Assembly: GCF_001426745.1 (NCBI RefSeq)
Contig: NZ_LMFI01000016.1
Span: 153,677 to 217,676 of the forward strand
Direction of reading: 5' to 3'
DNA: 64,000 nt
Source: Nocardioides sp. Root140
GTDB taxonomy: Bacteria > Actinomycetota > Actinomycetes > Propionibacteriales > Nocardioidaceae
Shown piece by piece: positions 50,015 to 58,753 of this stretch (its first letter is position 1; each line of letters begins with the position of its first letter). Below the pieces are notes generated by a model that saw only the letters and a list, made by a program, of their open reading frames with translations, had not been told where the DNA came from and made no database searches. Position numbers and translations under genes: made by a program.

Positions 50015-50770
50015 ATGAGCACCACCAGTCTCGGCATGCCCGCGTTGCCTCCCCGGACCGCCCAACCGACGTGGAAACAGGCCTGGGACTCCGCGCTCTA
50101 CGGCCCCGACGGCTACCTGCGCACCCAGCCGGTGGCGCTGGAACGCGACCGCGACGAGCTCGTGGACTTCCTGCTGCCCCGACTGCGCCAGCACTCGTCC
50201 GTCGCCCTGCTCGGAGCGGCCGGCACGCTGGCCCCCTCGCTCTCCGGGCTGCTTCCCGGCGTCTCGCTCCGACCCGACCTCCCCACCGGGTTCCACGGCA
50301 TCGTGGTGGCCGTCGACTGGCTCTCCCACGTGCCGACCCACGTCGTACAGGCCGATGACGACGGCCGCCCGCGCATCGTGCACGTCGACCCGATCTCCGG
50401 CCAGGAGTCACTCGGCCTGCTGCTCTCCGACCCCGGGGTTCCGCCGACGCTGCGCGAGTGGCAGGAGTCGTACTGGCCGCTCGAGGCCGACTTCGCGCGC
50501 GCCGAGATCGGCACCACCCGTGAGGCGGCTTGGCGCGACGTACTGCGGTGCCTGGAGTCCGGCGAGGCGATCGCGGTCGAGCACGGGCACCAGCTCGACG
50601 ACCGGCCCGAGGCGGGCACCCTGCGCGCGCCCGGCGACCTGCCGGCGATCCCCGACGGCACTCGCGACCTGTCGGCCGACGTCGCGCTCGACGCACTCGT
50701 CGAGGCGTGCGGCGGCGCCGTCGTCACGACCGACGGCCCCCAGCGCATCGAGTGGAGCAGCCGGGGCTGA
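50015..50770 (+). CDS. MidA-like SAM-dependent methyltransferase homologue (diverged)
   Basis: A 251-residue protein. Fragments match the actinobacterial MidA/COG1565 methyltransferases: WKQAWDSALYGPDGYLRTQPV at the N terminus, FHGIVVAVDWLSHVPTHVVQAD in the middle, GEAIAVEHGHQLDDRPEAGTL and IPDGTRDLSADVALDALVEACGG at the end. The SAM-binding glycine loop is weak (VALLGAAGTLAPSLSG), so activity is uncertain. It is divergent from the pan operon. TAACCT lies 8 nt before the ATG. Confidence 0.65.
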   Translation: MSTTSLGMPALPPRTAQPTWKQAWDSALYGPDGYLRTQPVALERDRDELVDFLLPRLRQHSSVALLGAAGTLAPSLSGLLPGVSLRPDLPTGFHGIVVAVDWLSHVPTHVVQADDDGRPRIVHVDPISGQESLGLLLSDPGVPPTLREWQESYWPLEADFARAEIGTTREAAWRDVLRCLESGEAIAVEHGHQLDDRPEAGTLRAPGDLPAIPDGTRDLSADVALDALVEACGGAVVTTDGPQRIEWSSRG

Positions 50771-50780
50771 CGACGCTTCG

Positions 50781-52574
50781 TCAGGCCGACCCACGGCGCG
50801 CGATCACCCGGTAGAGCACCGGGTCCTCGTTGCGGTACGGCGACAGCCCGGTGCCCTCGATGTCGTAGAGCACCTCGAAGCCGTGGCGCTCCTCGAGGGA
50901 GCTGCGGAACGTCTCGGCGGACTGGAACCGGCGGTAGTGGTTGCCGTGGATCTTGGCGTTCGCCTCGTCCTTGTCGGTGCGGAACTCGGCGGCGAACAGG
51001 TCGCCCGGGCGCGCAGTGGAGGCGATCGCGTCGAGGACGACGTCCTGCACCTGCTCGTGGACGGCATGCAGGAAGAAGCGGAGGTAGAACGCGACCGGGC
51101 CCTCAGCGCCTGCGATGACCTCTTCGAGGCTGGCCTCCAGTGCGCCGGGCACGGCCACGTCGCACACCACGAACGCCACCCGCTCCAGGCCCGCCTCCGT
51201 GGCCCCGTGGGTGGCGTGGTCGATGGCCACCACGGACTGGTCCAGGCCCACGACCCGTCGGCCGGCGGCGCCGAACGCCCGTGAGTCGCGACCGTCGCCG
51301 CAGCCGATGTCGACGACGGTGCCGGGCAGGTCGGGTCGCGCGGAGACGAGGTCGAAGAAGGTCGACCCGTCGGCGAAGCTGTTGCGCGCGTAGAAGGCGG
51401 CCCAGTAGACACGGGAGCGCTGGGCGTCGCTCAACGTGGCGTCGTCGGCCACGTCGGTGCGGCTCAGGGTCCAGTTGAAGCCAGGCTTGGGCAGCCGCCA
51501 GTCGTCGCCGTACACGTGCTCGACCATCTGCTCGGCGTTGGCCGGCACCAGCACCCGGCCGCCGGGGAAGTCGACGGCCTTCGTGCCCGTCCAGTCGCCG
51601 CGCGTGAGGGTGCTCGTGCCGGCCACGCCCCACGGGCAGCGCAGCCGCTCGTCGTCGTCGAAGAAGAGGTGGAACAGGTCGATGCGCAGGCGGCGCTGGT
51701 CGGGGTCGTGGATGTGCAGCATGCGGTGGCGCAGGTCGACGTGGAGTCCGGCCTCGAGCAGTGCGAGGGCGATCTCGACCAGCTCGGCCGCCGCTTCTGG
51801 TCCAGTGGTGTGACCGGAGACGTAGGCGCAGTCGAAGTCTGCGTCGTGGCCGATGTAGCCGCCTTCACGCACGGCGCCGAGCAGCGTGCCGTACATCGCG
51901 AACACGTCGTGGCCGAACCGCTCGCCGACGACCTCGGCGGTGCGCCGGTAGAGGCCCATCATCGCGGCCTGCCACTCGGTGTCGACCTTCTTCGACAGCG
52001 TGATGTGGCCGAACTGGGTGAGCACGTGGCCGTCGGCGACCCGCTCTGCGAGGTCCTCGGGGGTCAGGTCGCCGTTGCTGCGCGGGGAGAGGTAGGTGCC
52101 GTGGCCGACGATCGGAAGCGCCTGGTCGAGGTGGCGCACGGTGAGCTGGTGTCTGCGTTGCATGAAGGCCCAGACGCCCTGGATCTGGAACGAGAACGTG
52201 CGGATCTCGTCGGGTGAGTTGCGCCGGCCCTCACGCGGTCCAGCGGCCACCCCCCGCTTCACGGGCACCTGGTCCTCGGCGCGACCCTCGTCGCTCCACG
52301 AGACCGCCATGCCGTCCATCGATCCGCCCGCGGTGGGGTACGTCGACGAGAGCTGCACGTGGCCGACGTGCAGCGTCACCGGCGTCGGCGGGGTGCCGGC
52401 CGGCACCGAGATCCATCCGGCGAGCTGCTTGCGACCGACTCGTTCGACGACACCGAGGACCTGTGGAGCGCCTGTGTTCGGACGGGCCTCGCGAAGCCGG
52501 GTCCGCACCCGCCGTGCGACCGCCCCGGCCCGTCGTCGTACTTCCCCGGTCAGTCCGGCGTCCCGGTCCGGCAT
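50781..52574 (-). CDS. LicD-family transferase fused to a SAM methyltransferase
   Basis: A 597-residue fusion. After about 190 residues with a beta-rich module (QLAGWISVPAGTPPTPVTLHVG), residues about 195-380 form a LicD/fukutin-type domain (FAMYGTLLGAVREGGYIGHD and the acidic ADFDCAYV that follows, then LRIDLFHLFFDDDERL). Residues about 395-597 form a class I methyltransferase (VVDIGCGDGRDSRAFGAAG, VVGLDQSVVAIDHA). LicD proteins attach phosphocholine or other phospho-alcohols to polymers. Here the transferred group might be methylated by the same protein. ATG at 52574 has GGAG about 7 nt upstream; the longer open frame is a shadow. Confidence 0.8.
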   Translation of the reverse strand: MPDRDAGLTGEVRRRAGAVARRVRTRLREARPNTGAPQVLGVVERVGRKQLAGWISVPAGTPPTPVTLHVGHVQLSSTYPTAGGSMDGMAVSWSDEGRAEDQVPVKRGVAAGPREGRRNSPDEIRTFSFQIQGVWAFMQRRHQLTVRHLDQALPIVGHGTYLSPRSNGDLTPEDLAERVADGHVLTQFGHITLSKKVDTEWQAAMMGLYRRTAEVVGERFGHDVFAMYGTLLGAVREGGYIGHDADFDCAYVSGHTTGPEAAAELVEIALALLEAGLHVDLRHRMLHIHDPDQRRLRIDLFHLFFDDDERLRCPWGVAGTSTLTRGDWTGTKAVDFPGGRVLVPANAEQMVEHVYGDDWRLPKPGFNWTLSRTDVADDATLSDAQRSRVYWAAFYARNSFADGSTFFDLVSARPDLPGTVVDIGCGDGRDSRAFGAAGRRVVGLDQSVVAIDHATHGATEAGLERVAFVVCDVAVPGALEASLEEVIAGAEGPVAFYLRFFLHAVHEQVQDVVLDAIASTARPGDLFAAEFRTDKDEANAKIHGNHYRRFQSAETFRSSLEERHGFEVLYDIEGTGLSPYRNEDPVLYRVIARRGSA

Positions 52575-52842
52575 GCGTTCTCCAGTCTGCTCTGCGTGAT
52601 GGCTCGGCCCTGCTCTTCGAATTGACCCACCTTGCCAGAGACGCCACCCGCTTCGTCGGAGGTGCCACCCCGGGTCACGTCGGCCGACCCCGGGCCCGGC
52701 TCCCGGTCGACCGCCTCTGCACTCCTGATCCGGCGTACCGCCGCTGTTAGAGTGCGGTCGCGGCGGCCGGATCACCTCCGGCGCCCCGAACTTCGCGAAA
52801 GGCTCCGATGTTGCTCCCCTCCCACGGCGAAGCCCGCTGAGC

Positions 52843-54888
52843 GTGGCCGCCGAAGGAGTGCGCGCGGCTCCCGGCAAGGTGCGCCGGGCCGTACGCCGAC
52901 GCCTGGCCGCGAGCAACCCGGTCCTGACGGTCGTCATCCCGGTCTACAACGTGGCGGCGTACCTGCCCGAGTGCCTCGACAGCGTGCTGGGCCAGACGCT
53001 GTCCGAGCTCGAGGTCATCGCCGTCGACGACGGTTCCACGGACTCCTCCCCCGAGATCCTGCGTGACCGCGCCCGTCGTGACCCACGGCTGCGGGTGATC
53101 ACGCAGGCCAACTCCGGTCAGGGCATCGCCCGCAACGTGGCGGCCGCCCAGGCCCGCGGTGAGTTCCTCACGTTCTGCGACGCCGACGACACCGTGCCGC
53201 CGCGCGCGTACGCCCACATGGTCGGCGTGCTGCGAGAGACAGGGTCCGACTTCGTGGTCGGGGCCGCCCGACGGGTCGCCGCCGGGAAGAACCTGGGCGT
53301 CGCCTTCCGTGACGCCCACCTCGTCGACCGTCTCGGCACCACGATCGAGGAGACGCCGGTCGCGATGCAGGACATCATCGCCTGCAACCGGGTGGTGCGG
53401 ACTGCGTTCTGGGTCGATCGGGTGCCGGCGTACCGCGGCCACATCGCCTACGAGGACCACGTGCCCGGGTTGGCGGCGTACGTCCGGGCGGAGCGCTTCG
53501 ACCTGCTGACCAACGTCACCTACAACTGGCGGGTCCGCGAGGACAACACCTCCACCGGGCAGCAGAAGGCGAACCTCGAGAACCTCCTCGACCGGATCGC
53601 GGTGAAGGAGGAGGCCAGCGAGCTGCTCCTCGCCGAGGCCCCGCCGGCGGTGTACGCCGCGTGGGTGGGCCGCTGCCTGAGCGTCGACTTCCCGCCGTTC
53701 CTCGCACACGGGCTGGTGGGGAACGACATGTACCGCAACGTGCTGAGCGCGACGTACCGCACGTTCCTGGACCGCGCCTCGACGGAGACGTGGCTGGCCG
53801 TGCCCCAGGTGAACCGTCTGCGTGGGTGGCTGTGCGCGCAGGGGCGCTGGAGCGACCTGGCCGCGGTCGACGAGCGGATCGAGACCCGGGGACGCCTGCC
53901 CCGCACGGAGGTGCGTGACGGGCTCGTCCTCGCGGTCCGCGAGCCCAGCCTGGCCGACGTCCCCGACGAGCTCTGGCAGATGTCGGAGCAGGAGACCGGG
54001 TTGATCGCCGCCGTCAGGTCGGTGCACTCACCGGCCCCCGGCACCGTGCGCATCTCGGGTTTCGCTGCGATCCGTGCCCTGGACTGCTCCCACGAGGCCC
54101 CGCAGACGCAGGCCTGGCTGCACGACCCGTCGACCGGCCGCACGGTCCCGCTGTCGGTGGAGCAGTACGCCGACCCGGCGGCGAACGTCTGGACCAGTCA
54201 CCTCAACGCCAGCTACGACCACGCGGCGTTCCAGGTCGACGTGCCCGCCACCGAGCTCGGCACGGACCCGGACACGACCTGGGTCCTGCACCTGAAGGTC
54301 TCGCAGCAGGGCGTCGTCCGCGAGGGCACCGTGCATGCCGCCGTCGAGGGATCTGCCGGACACCACCTGCGTCCGGTCGAGGTGGGCTCCGGCTCCGTCA
54401 CCCCCGCGCTCTCCGGTGCGCTCGGCCTCCACCTCACCGTCAGCCCCGACAACGCGGGTTCCGGTGACGAGCTCGCTGACGCGGTTCTCCGCGACGTCGA
54501 GCTGACCGACGGGACGCTCGTGCTGACCATGGAAACACCGGACGGCCGACGCCCGGCCGCACTGCGGCACGAGACCACCGACCTGGAGCCGACGTACGTC
54601 GAGCCGGCTCTCGTCGAGCCGGCGCACGACGAGCCCGGTGGCGACGAGCCCGGTGGCGACGTCACCCGGATCGGCTTCGGACTGGCCGACCTGCCCGACG
54701 GCGACCTGCTCCTCGGCACCCCGGACTCCCTCACCGTGGCGCCTGACCTCTGGCAGCGCCTGCCCGTGGCGCTGACCGCCGGCGACCCGGCCTCCGACGA
54801 CCCGGCCTCCGACGACCTCAGCGTCGTCGTGCTCGTACGCCGAACCCGCCAGCTCGTCCTCCGCCTGTCGCGAACCGTGCATTCTTGA
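52843..54888 (+). CDS. GT2 family glycosyltransferase with long C-terminal region
   Basis: A 681-residue protein. Residues about 25-240 are a GT-A domain (LTVVIPVYNVAAYLPECLDSV, VIAVDDGSTDSSPEIL, FLTFCDADDTVPPRAYAHM). A helical region (240-390) and two beta-rich modules follow (VRISGFAAIRALDCSHEAPQ, GLHLTVSPDNAGSGDELADA), like the GT2 at 41123. Low-complexity EPxxxEP and DDPAS repeats lie near the end. The last codons (SRTVHS-stop) fall inside a 22-bp repeat unit, so the C terminus was reshaped by the repeat. GTG at 52843 is the likely start. Divergent from the LicD fusion. Confidence 0.83.
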   Translation: MAAEGVRAAPGKVRRAVRRRLAASNPVLTVVIPVYNVAAYLPECLDSVLGQTLSELEVIAVDDGSTDSSPEILRDRARRDPRLRVITQANSGQGIARNVAAAQARGEFLTFCDADDTVPPRAYAHMVGVLRETGSDFVVGAARRVAAGKNLGVAFRDAHLVDRLGTTIEETPVAMQDIIACNRVVRTAFWVDRVPAYRGHIAYEDHVPGLAAYVRAERFDLLTNVTYNWRVREDNTSTGQQKANLENLLDRIAVKEEASELLLAEAPPAVYAAWVGRCLSVDFPPFLAHGLVGNDMYRNVLSATYRTFLDRASTETWLAVPQVNRLRGWLCAQGRWSDLAAVDERIETRGRLPRTEVRDGLVLAVREPSLADVPDELWQMSEQETGLIAAVRSVHSPAPGTVRISGFAAIRALDCSHEAPQTQAWLHDPSTGRTVPLSVEQYADPAANVWTSHLNASYDHAAFQVDVPATELGTDPDTTWVLHLKVSQQGVVREGTVHAAVEGSAGHHLRPVEVGSGSVTPALSGALGLHLTVSPDNAGSGDELADAVLRDVELTDGTLVLTMETPDGRRPAALRHETTDLEPTYVEPALVEPAHDEPGGDEPGGDVTRIGFGLADLPDGDLLLGTPDSLTVAPDLWQRLPVALTAGDPASDDPASDDLSVVVLVRRTRQLVLRLSRTVHS

Positions 54889-55077
54889 TGCGCGAGCACC
54901 GGGTTCTTGGTGAACGCAGCGCCGCCTTTCGCGTTCAGCGGTAGCGGAAGGCTCGGCGAAGGGGTCAGGACAGCCCTGGGCTACCGCTGAACGCGATCTC
55001 GCTGCATCCACCAAGATTCCGGTGTTCGACGCGCAAGAACGCACGGTTCGCGCATCAAGAATCCACGGTTCGAGGGG
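54869..55077. repeat. Composite palindrome of 22-bp repeats and a hairpin core
   Basis: Two forward units (54869-54890, 54891-54912) and three reverse units (CAAG starts at 55012, 55034, 55056) flank a core. In the core CGCGTTCAGCGGTAGC (54930-54945) pairs perfectly with 54980-54995, and TTGGTG..GCAGCG pairs with CGCTGCATCCACCAA. The whole is an imperfect palindrome of about 200 bp. It overlaps the end of the GT2 gene and ends 10 bp before the acyltransferase stop. Confidence 0.9.
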
Positions 55078-55086
55078 TGTGCTGGG

Positions 55087-57225
55087 TCAGCGCTTCTTCG
55101 TGAGGGACTTCTCGACCATCGGCACGAGGTCACGGCCGAGGAACGGGCCGAGCGTCTCGGAGTACGTCGCGGTGATGTGCGAGGCATCGAAGTAGACCGC
55201 GACCCCACCGACGGCGACGTCGCAGTACTTCGGGCCGCAGATGCGGTCGGTCAGGTCGACGACGGAGACCATCGGGTCGTCGATGTCCTCGGCCGCGTTG
55301 GCGAGGGCGTCGTTCGGCACCCAGTCCTTGCGGAGGCCGGTGCAGGCACCCAGGCCGTCCTCGTGCTCGGCCGTGCACTCCGGGCCGTTCACGTCGGTGG
55401 AGCCGGGCAGCGGGGTGTCGTGGATGACCACGACGCGCTGGCCCTGGGCGATCCAGTCGGAGAGGTAGTCGCGGTAGCCCTGCTCCCACAGCTCCTGCTC
55501 GTTGCCGTCCTCGGCGTCCACGGGCTTGCGACCGTTGCGCTCGGAGGTGACCACGACGTCGAAGTCGCCCTTCGCGGTCGTGTCGAGCACCCGCTGGCCC
55601 CAGTCGAGGCAGCCCTCGGACTCCTCGTCGGTCTTGAACTCGACCTTGGTGCGGGTCGCGGTGCACTCGGAGGCAAGGATCGTGGTGATGTGCCAGCCCT
55701 GGTTCTCGGCGACCACCTGCAGCGCGGGAAGCCAGTGCCCGGCGTGCGAGTTGCCCACCAGCGCGATGTGTACGTCGGACGCCTCGTCGCCGTACTCACA
55801 CGTCTTGAGGCCGTCGAAAGGGATCCATTCCCAACAACCGTCGCGGTAGGCGTCGGACTTGTCGTCGATGGCCAGGTTCGGCGCGGGGACGACCGGACCC
55901 TCGGTGATGCGCGGGCACTGTGACCCGTCGGCGAGCGAGGCCGCGCCGAAGCAGGGGTCGTCGCTGCCCTTGGCGTCGGAGAGTGCCTGGCGGGCCTGGT
56001 CCTGCTGCTTCTCGAAGTAGCGGTCGAGCGTGTGGGCGGCGCCCCAGACCAGTGCCATTGCGAGCACCATCGCCAGGAACGGCTTGAACAGCGGCTTGCG
56101 GAACCGGGCCTGCCGGAAGACGTCCTCGATGAAGTACTTCGTCAGGGTGGCGAGCACGAGGGTGACGACGATGATCGCCAGCTTGTTCTCGAGGGTCAGC
56201 GGGTGGCCAGTGGCCTGCGGCACCAGCACGACCATCGGCCAGTGCCAGAGGTAGACCGAGTAGGAGATGTCGCCGAGGAACTGGATCGGCTTCCACGCCA
56301 GGATCGGTCCGGGCGAATGCCGCTTCAACGGCGCGTCCACGGCAATGACGGCCACCGTGCCGAGCACCGGCAACAGGGCCTGCCAACCCGGGAACGGCGT
56401 ACTGCCGGTGTAGGTGAACGCGGTCAGTGCGATCGCCCCGAAGCCGAGCCAGGCGACCGCGGAGCGGGCCGCCTCGGGGATCAGCACGTGCTCGTGGTCG
56501 ACGTCGCGGCCGAACGCGCGCCGCGACAGCAGGCCGGCCAGCACGCCGCCGAGCCCGAGCTCCCAGATGCGGGTGGGGGTGACGAAGTAGGCGGCGGCCG
56601 GGTTCGAGGCGGTCTCGGTGATCGAGTAGACCAGCGAGGCGGCCACGGCGAGGGCCAGACCGGGTACGACGACCCGGGTCGCCGGGCGCTTGAGGACCCG
56701 CGCCAGCACGAAGAGCAGCAGGAGCAGGATCGGCCAGCCGAGGTAGAACTGCTCCTCGATCGAGAGCGACCAGTAGTGCTGCACCGGCGACGGGGCAGCC
56801 TCGGCCGCGAGGTAGTCGACCGAGCTGGAGGCGAGGTTCCAGTTGACGTAGTAGAGGGTCGCGGCCTTGATCTGGGCCGCGGTGCTCCCCCACTCGGTCT
56901 CGGGCGCGAACATCCGGCTGCCCACCACGGAGAGCGCCAGCACGAGCAGCGACGCCGGCAGCAGCCGCTGGATGCGACGCGCCCAGAAGCCCAGCAGGTC
57001 CTTGGCACCGGTCGGCGGGTGCGCCAGCAGGTGCGAGGTGATCAGGAAGCCCGAGATCACGAAGAAGACGTCGACGCCGACGAAGCCGCCGGTCATCCGG
57101 TTCGGCCAGAGGTGGAACAGGAAGACCAGGCTGACGGCCAGTGCTCGGAGGGCCTGGATGTCGGTGCGGACCAGCGTCGCTGTCGCCTTCGCCTTCACGG
57201 TCAACGGGCTCAGGGTGTCGGGCAC
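55087..57225 (-). CDS. OafA/YrhL-type membrane O-acyltransferase with SGNH domain
   Basis: A 712-residue protein. Residues about 18-400 are the acyltransferase-3 membrane domain with some ten helices (IQALRALAVSLVFLFHLWP, GGFVGVDVFFVISGFLI, LSIEEQFYLGWPILLLLLF). Residues about 440-710 are an exported SGNH domain (IALVGNSHAGHWLPALQ with nucleophile Ser; DASHITATYSETLGPFL with the Asp-x-x-His). It transfers acetyl or similar groups from the inside to a surface polysaccharide or wall polymer. GTG at 57225 gives PDTLSPLTVKAKATA. Divergent from the CDP-ribitol synthase gene. Confidence 0.9.
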   Translation of the reverse strand: MPDTLSPLTVKAKATATLVRTDIQALRALAVSLVFLFHLWPNRMTGGFVGVDVFFVISGFLITSHLLAHPPTGAKDLLGFWARRIQRLLPASLLVLALSVVGSRMFAPETEWGSTAAQIKAATLYYVNWNLASSSVDYLAAEAAPSPVQHYWSLSIEEQFYLGWPILLLLLFVLARVLKRPATRVVVPGLALAVAASLVYSITETASNPAAAYFVTPTRIWELGLGGVLAGLLSRRAFGRDVDHEHVLIPEAARSAVAWLGFGAIALTAFTYTGSTPFPGWQALLPVLGTVAVIAVDAPLKRHSPGPILAWKPIQFLGDISYSVYLWHWPMVVLVPQATGHPLTLENKLAIIVVTLVLATLTKYFIEDVFRQARFRKPLFKPFLAMVLAMALVWGAAHTLDRYFEKQQDQARQALSDAKGSDDPCFGAASLADGSQCPRITEGPVVPAPNLAIDDKSDAYRDGCWEWIPFDGLKTCEYGDEASDVHIALVGNSHAGHWLPALQVVAENQGWHITTILASECTATRTKVEFKTDEESEGCLDWGQRVLDTTAKGDFDVVVTSERNGRKPVDAEDGNEQELWEQGYRDYLSDWIAQGQRVVVIHDTPLPGSTDVNGPECTAEHEDGLGACTGLRKDWVPNDALANAAEDIDDPMVSVVDLTDRICGPKYCDVAVGGVAVYFDASHITATYSETLGPFLGRDLVPMVEKSLTKKR

Positions 57226-57354
57226 GTGCAGCCTTCCGGCGGGACTAAAGAACGTCGGTCAGGATAACCGCCGACCCGGCGGGACCCTATTCACGTCTAT
57301 CCTGTGACCGGCCGCAACCGGGGCCGCCACGGCGGTCCGACCTCGAGGAGCTTG

Positions 57355-58752
57355 GTGAAGAACATCGCAGTACTCCTGGCCGGAGGCGTGGGCACACGCG
57401 TCGGCCTCGACATCCCCAAGCAGCTCATCAAGATCGCCGGGCGGCCGATCATGGAGCACACGCTGGCCACCCTCGACGCCCACCCGATGGTCGACGAGAT
57501 CATCATCCTGATGGCGCAGGGCCACCTCGACGCCGTGCACGCGATGATCCGCACCGGCGGCTACACCAAGGTCACCCAGGTGCTCGAGGGCGCCGAGACG
57601 CGCAACGACACCACGCTCCGCGCGATCCGCGCGATCCCCGACGAGGAGGCCAACCTCCTCTTCCACGACGCGGTCCGCCCGATGGTCACCGACCGCATCA
57701 TCAGCGACTGCTTCGAGGCGCTCGAGAAGTACGACGCGGTCGACACCGCGATCCCGTCCGCCGACACGATCGTCGAGCTCGACGAGAACGGCATCATCAG
57801 CAACATCCCGCCGCGGGCCCGACTGCGCCGCGGCCAGACGCCCCAGTGCTTCAAGGCGTCCGTGATCCGTCGGGCGTACGACGAGGCCGGCAAGGACCCC
57901 GACTTCGAGGCCACCGACGACTGCACGGTGGTGCTCCGCTACACCCCCGACGTACCGATCGGGATCGTGGCCGGCGACGACCGCAACATGAAGGTCACCG
58001 AGCCGATCGACGTCTACCTGGCCGACAAGCTGTTCCAGCTGACCTCGACCGACCTGCCGGCACCGCGCACGGAGCAGGAGTACCGCGACGCCCTGGCCGG
58101 CAAGACGATGGTGGTCTTCGGTGCGTCGTACGGCATCGGCCTGGACCTCGTCGAGCTGGCCCGGTCCTACGGCTGCACGGTCCACGGCTTCAGCCGTTCG
58201 GGCAGCCGCACGCACATCGAGCGGCGCGAGGACGTCGCCAAGGCGGCCCGCCAGGTGATGGAGTCCGACGGCCGCATCGACTTCGTGGTCAACACCGCCG
58301 GGGTGCTCCCCCGCGGCCAGCTGGCGGAGACGTCGGAGGAGACGATCTACGCGGCCACCGAGATCAACTACGTGGCCCCCGTGCTGATCGCCCAGGAGTT
58401 CTACCCGCACCTGCGGGCCTCCGGCGGGTCCTTGCTGCTGTTCACCAGCTCGTCGTACACCCGCGGTCGGAGCGGCTACTCGCTCTACTCCTCGGCCAAG
58501 GCCGCGGTCGTGAACCTCACCCAGGCCCTGGCCGACGAGTGGGCCGGCGAGGTGCGGGTCAACTGCATCAACCCGGAGCGCACCGGCACGCCGATGCGCA
58601 CGAAGGCCTTCGGCGAGGAGGACCCCTCCACGCTGCTGGAGTCGACGGTCGTGGCCACCGCGGCCCTCGACGTGCTGCTGGCCCGCCAGACCGGCCACGT
58701 CATCGACGTCCGCAAGTCGGACCCGCTGGCCCTGGCCGACGACGAGATCTGA
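57355..58752 (+). CDS. Bifunctional CDP-ribitol synthase (Bcs1-like: cytidylyltransferase + SDR reductase)
   Basis: A 465-residue fusion. Residues 1-235 are an IspD/TarI-type cytidylyltransferase (NIAVLLAGGVGTRVGLDIPKQ, HDAVRPMVTDRIISDCFE, RRGQTPQCFKASVI). Residues about 245-465 are a short-chain dehydrogenase (MVVFGASYGIGLDLVELARS, NTAGVLPRG, SGYSLYSSAKAAVVNL). This is the domain order of Haemophilus Bcs1, which reduces ribulose-5-phosphate and makes CDP-ribitol. It points to a ribitol-phosphate-containing polymer. GTG at 57355 was chosen because GAGGAG precedes it by about 4 nt and the protein then starts at the nucleotide-binding strand. Confidence 0.88.
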   Translation: MKNIAVLLAGGVGTRVGLDIPKQLIKIAGRPIMEHTLATLDAHPMVDEIIILMAQGHLDAVHAMIRTGGYTKVTQVLEGAETRNDTTLRAIRAIPDEEANLLFHDAVRPMVTDRIISDCFEALEKYDAVDTAIPSADTIVELDENGIISNIPPRARLRRGQTPQCFKASVIRRAYDEAGKDPDFEATDDCTVVLRYTPDVPIGIVAGDDRNMKVTEPIDVYLADKLFQLTSTDLPAPRTEQEYRDALAGKTMVVFGASYGIGLDLVELARSYGCTVHGFSRSGSRTHIERREDVAKAARQVMESDGRIDFVVNTAGVLPRGQLAETSEETIYAATEINYVAPVLIAQEFYPHLRASGGSLLLFTSSSYTRGRSGYSLYSSAKAAVVNLTQALADEWAGEVRVNCINPERTGTPMRTKAFGEEDPSTLLESTVVATAALDVLLARQTGHVIDVRKSDPLALADDEI

Positions 58753-58753
58753 C

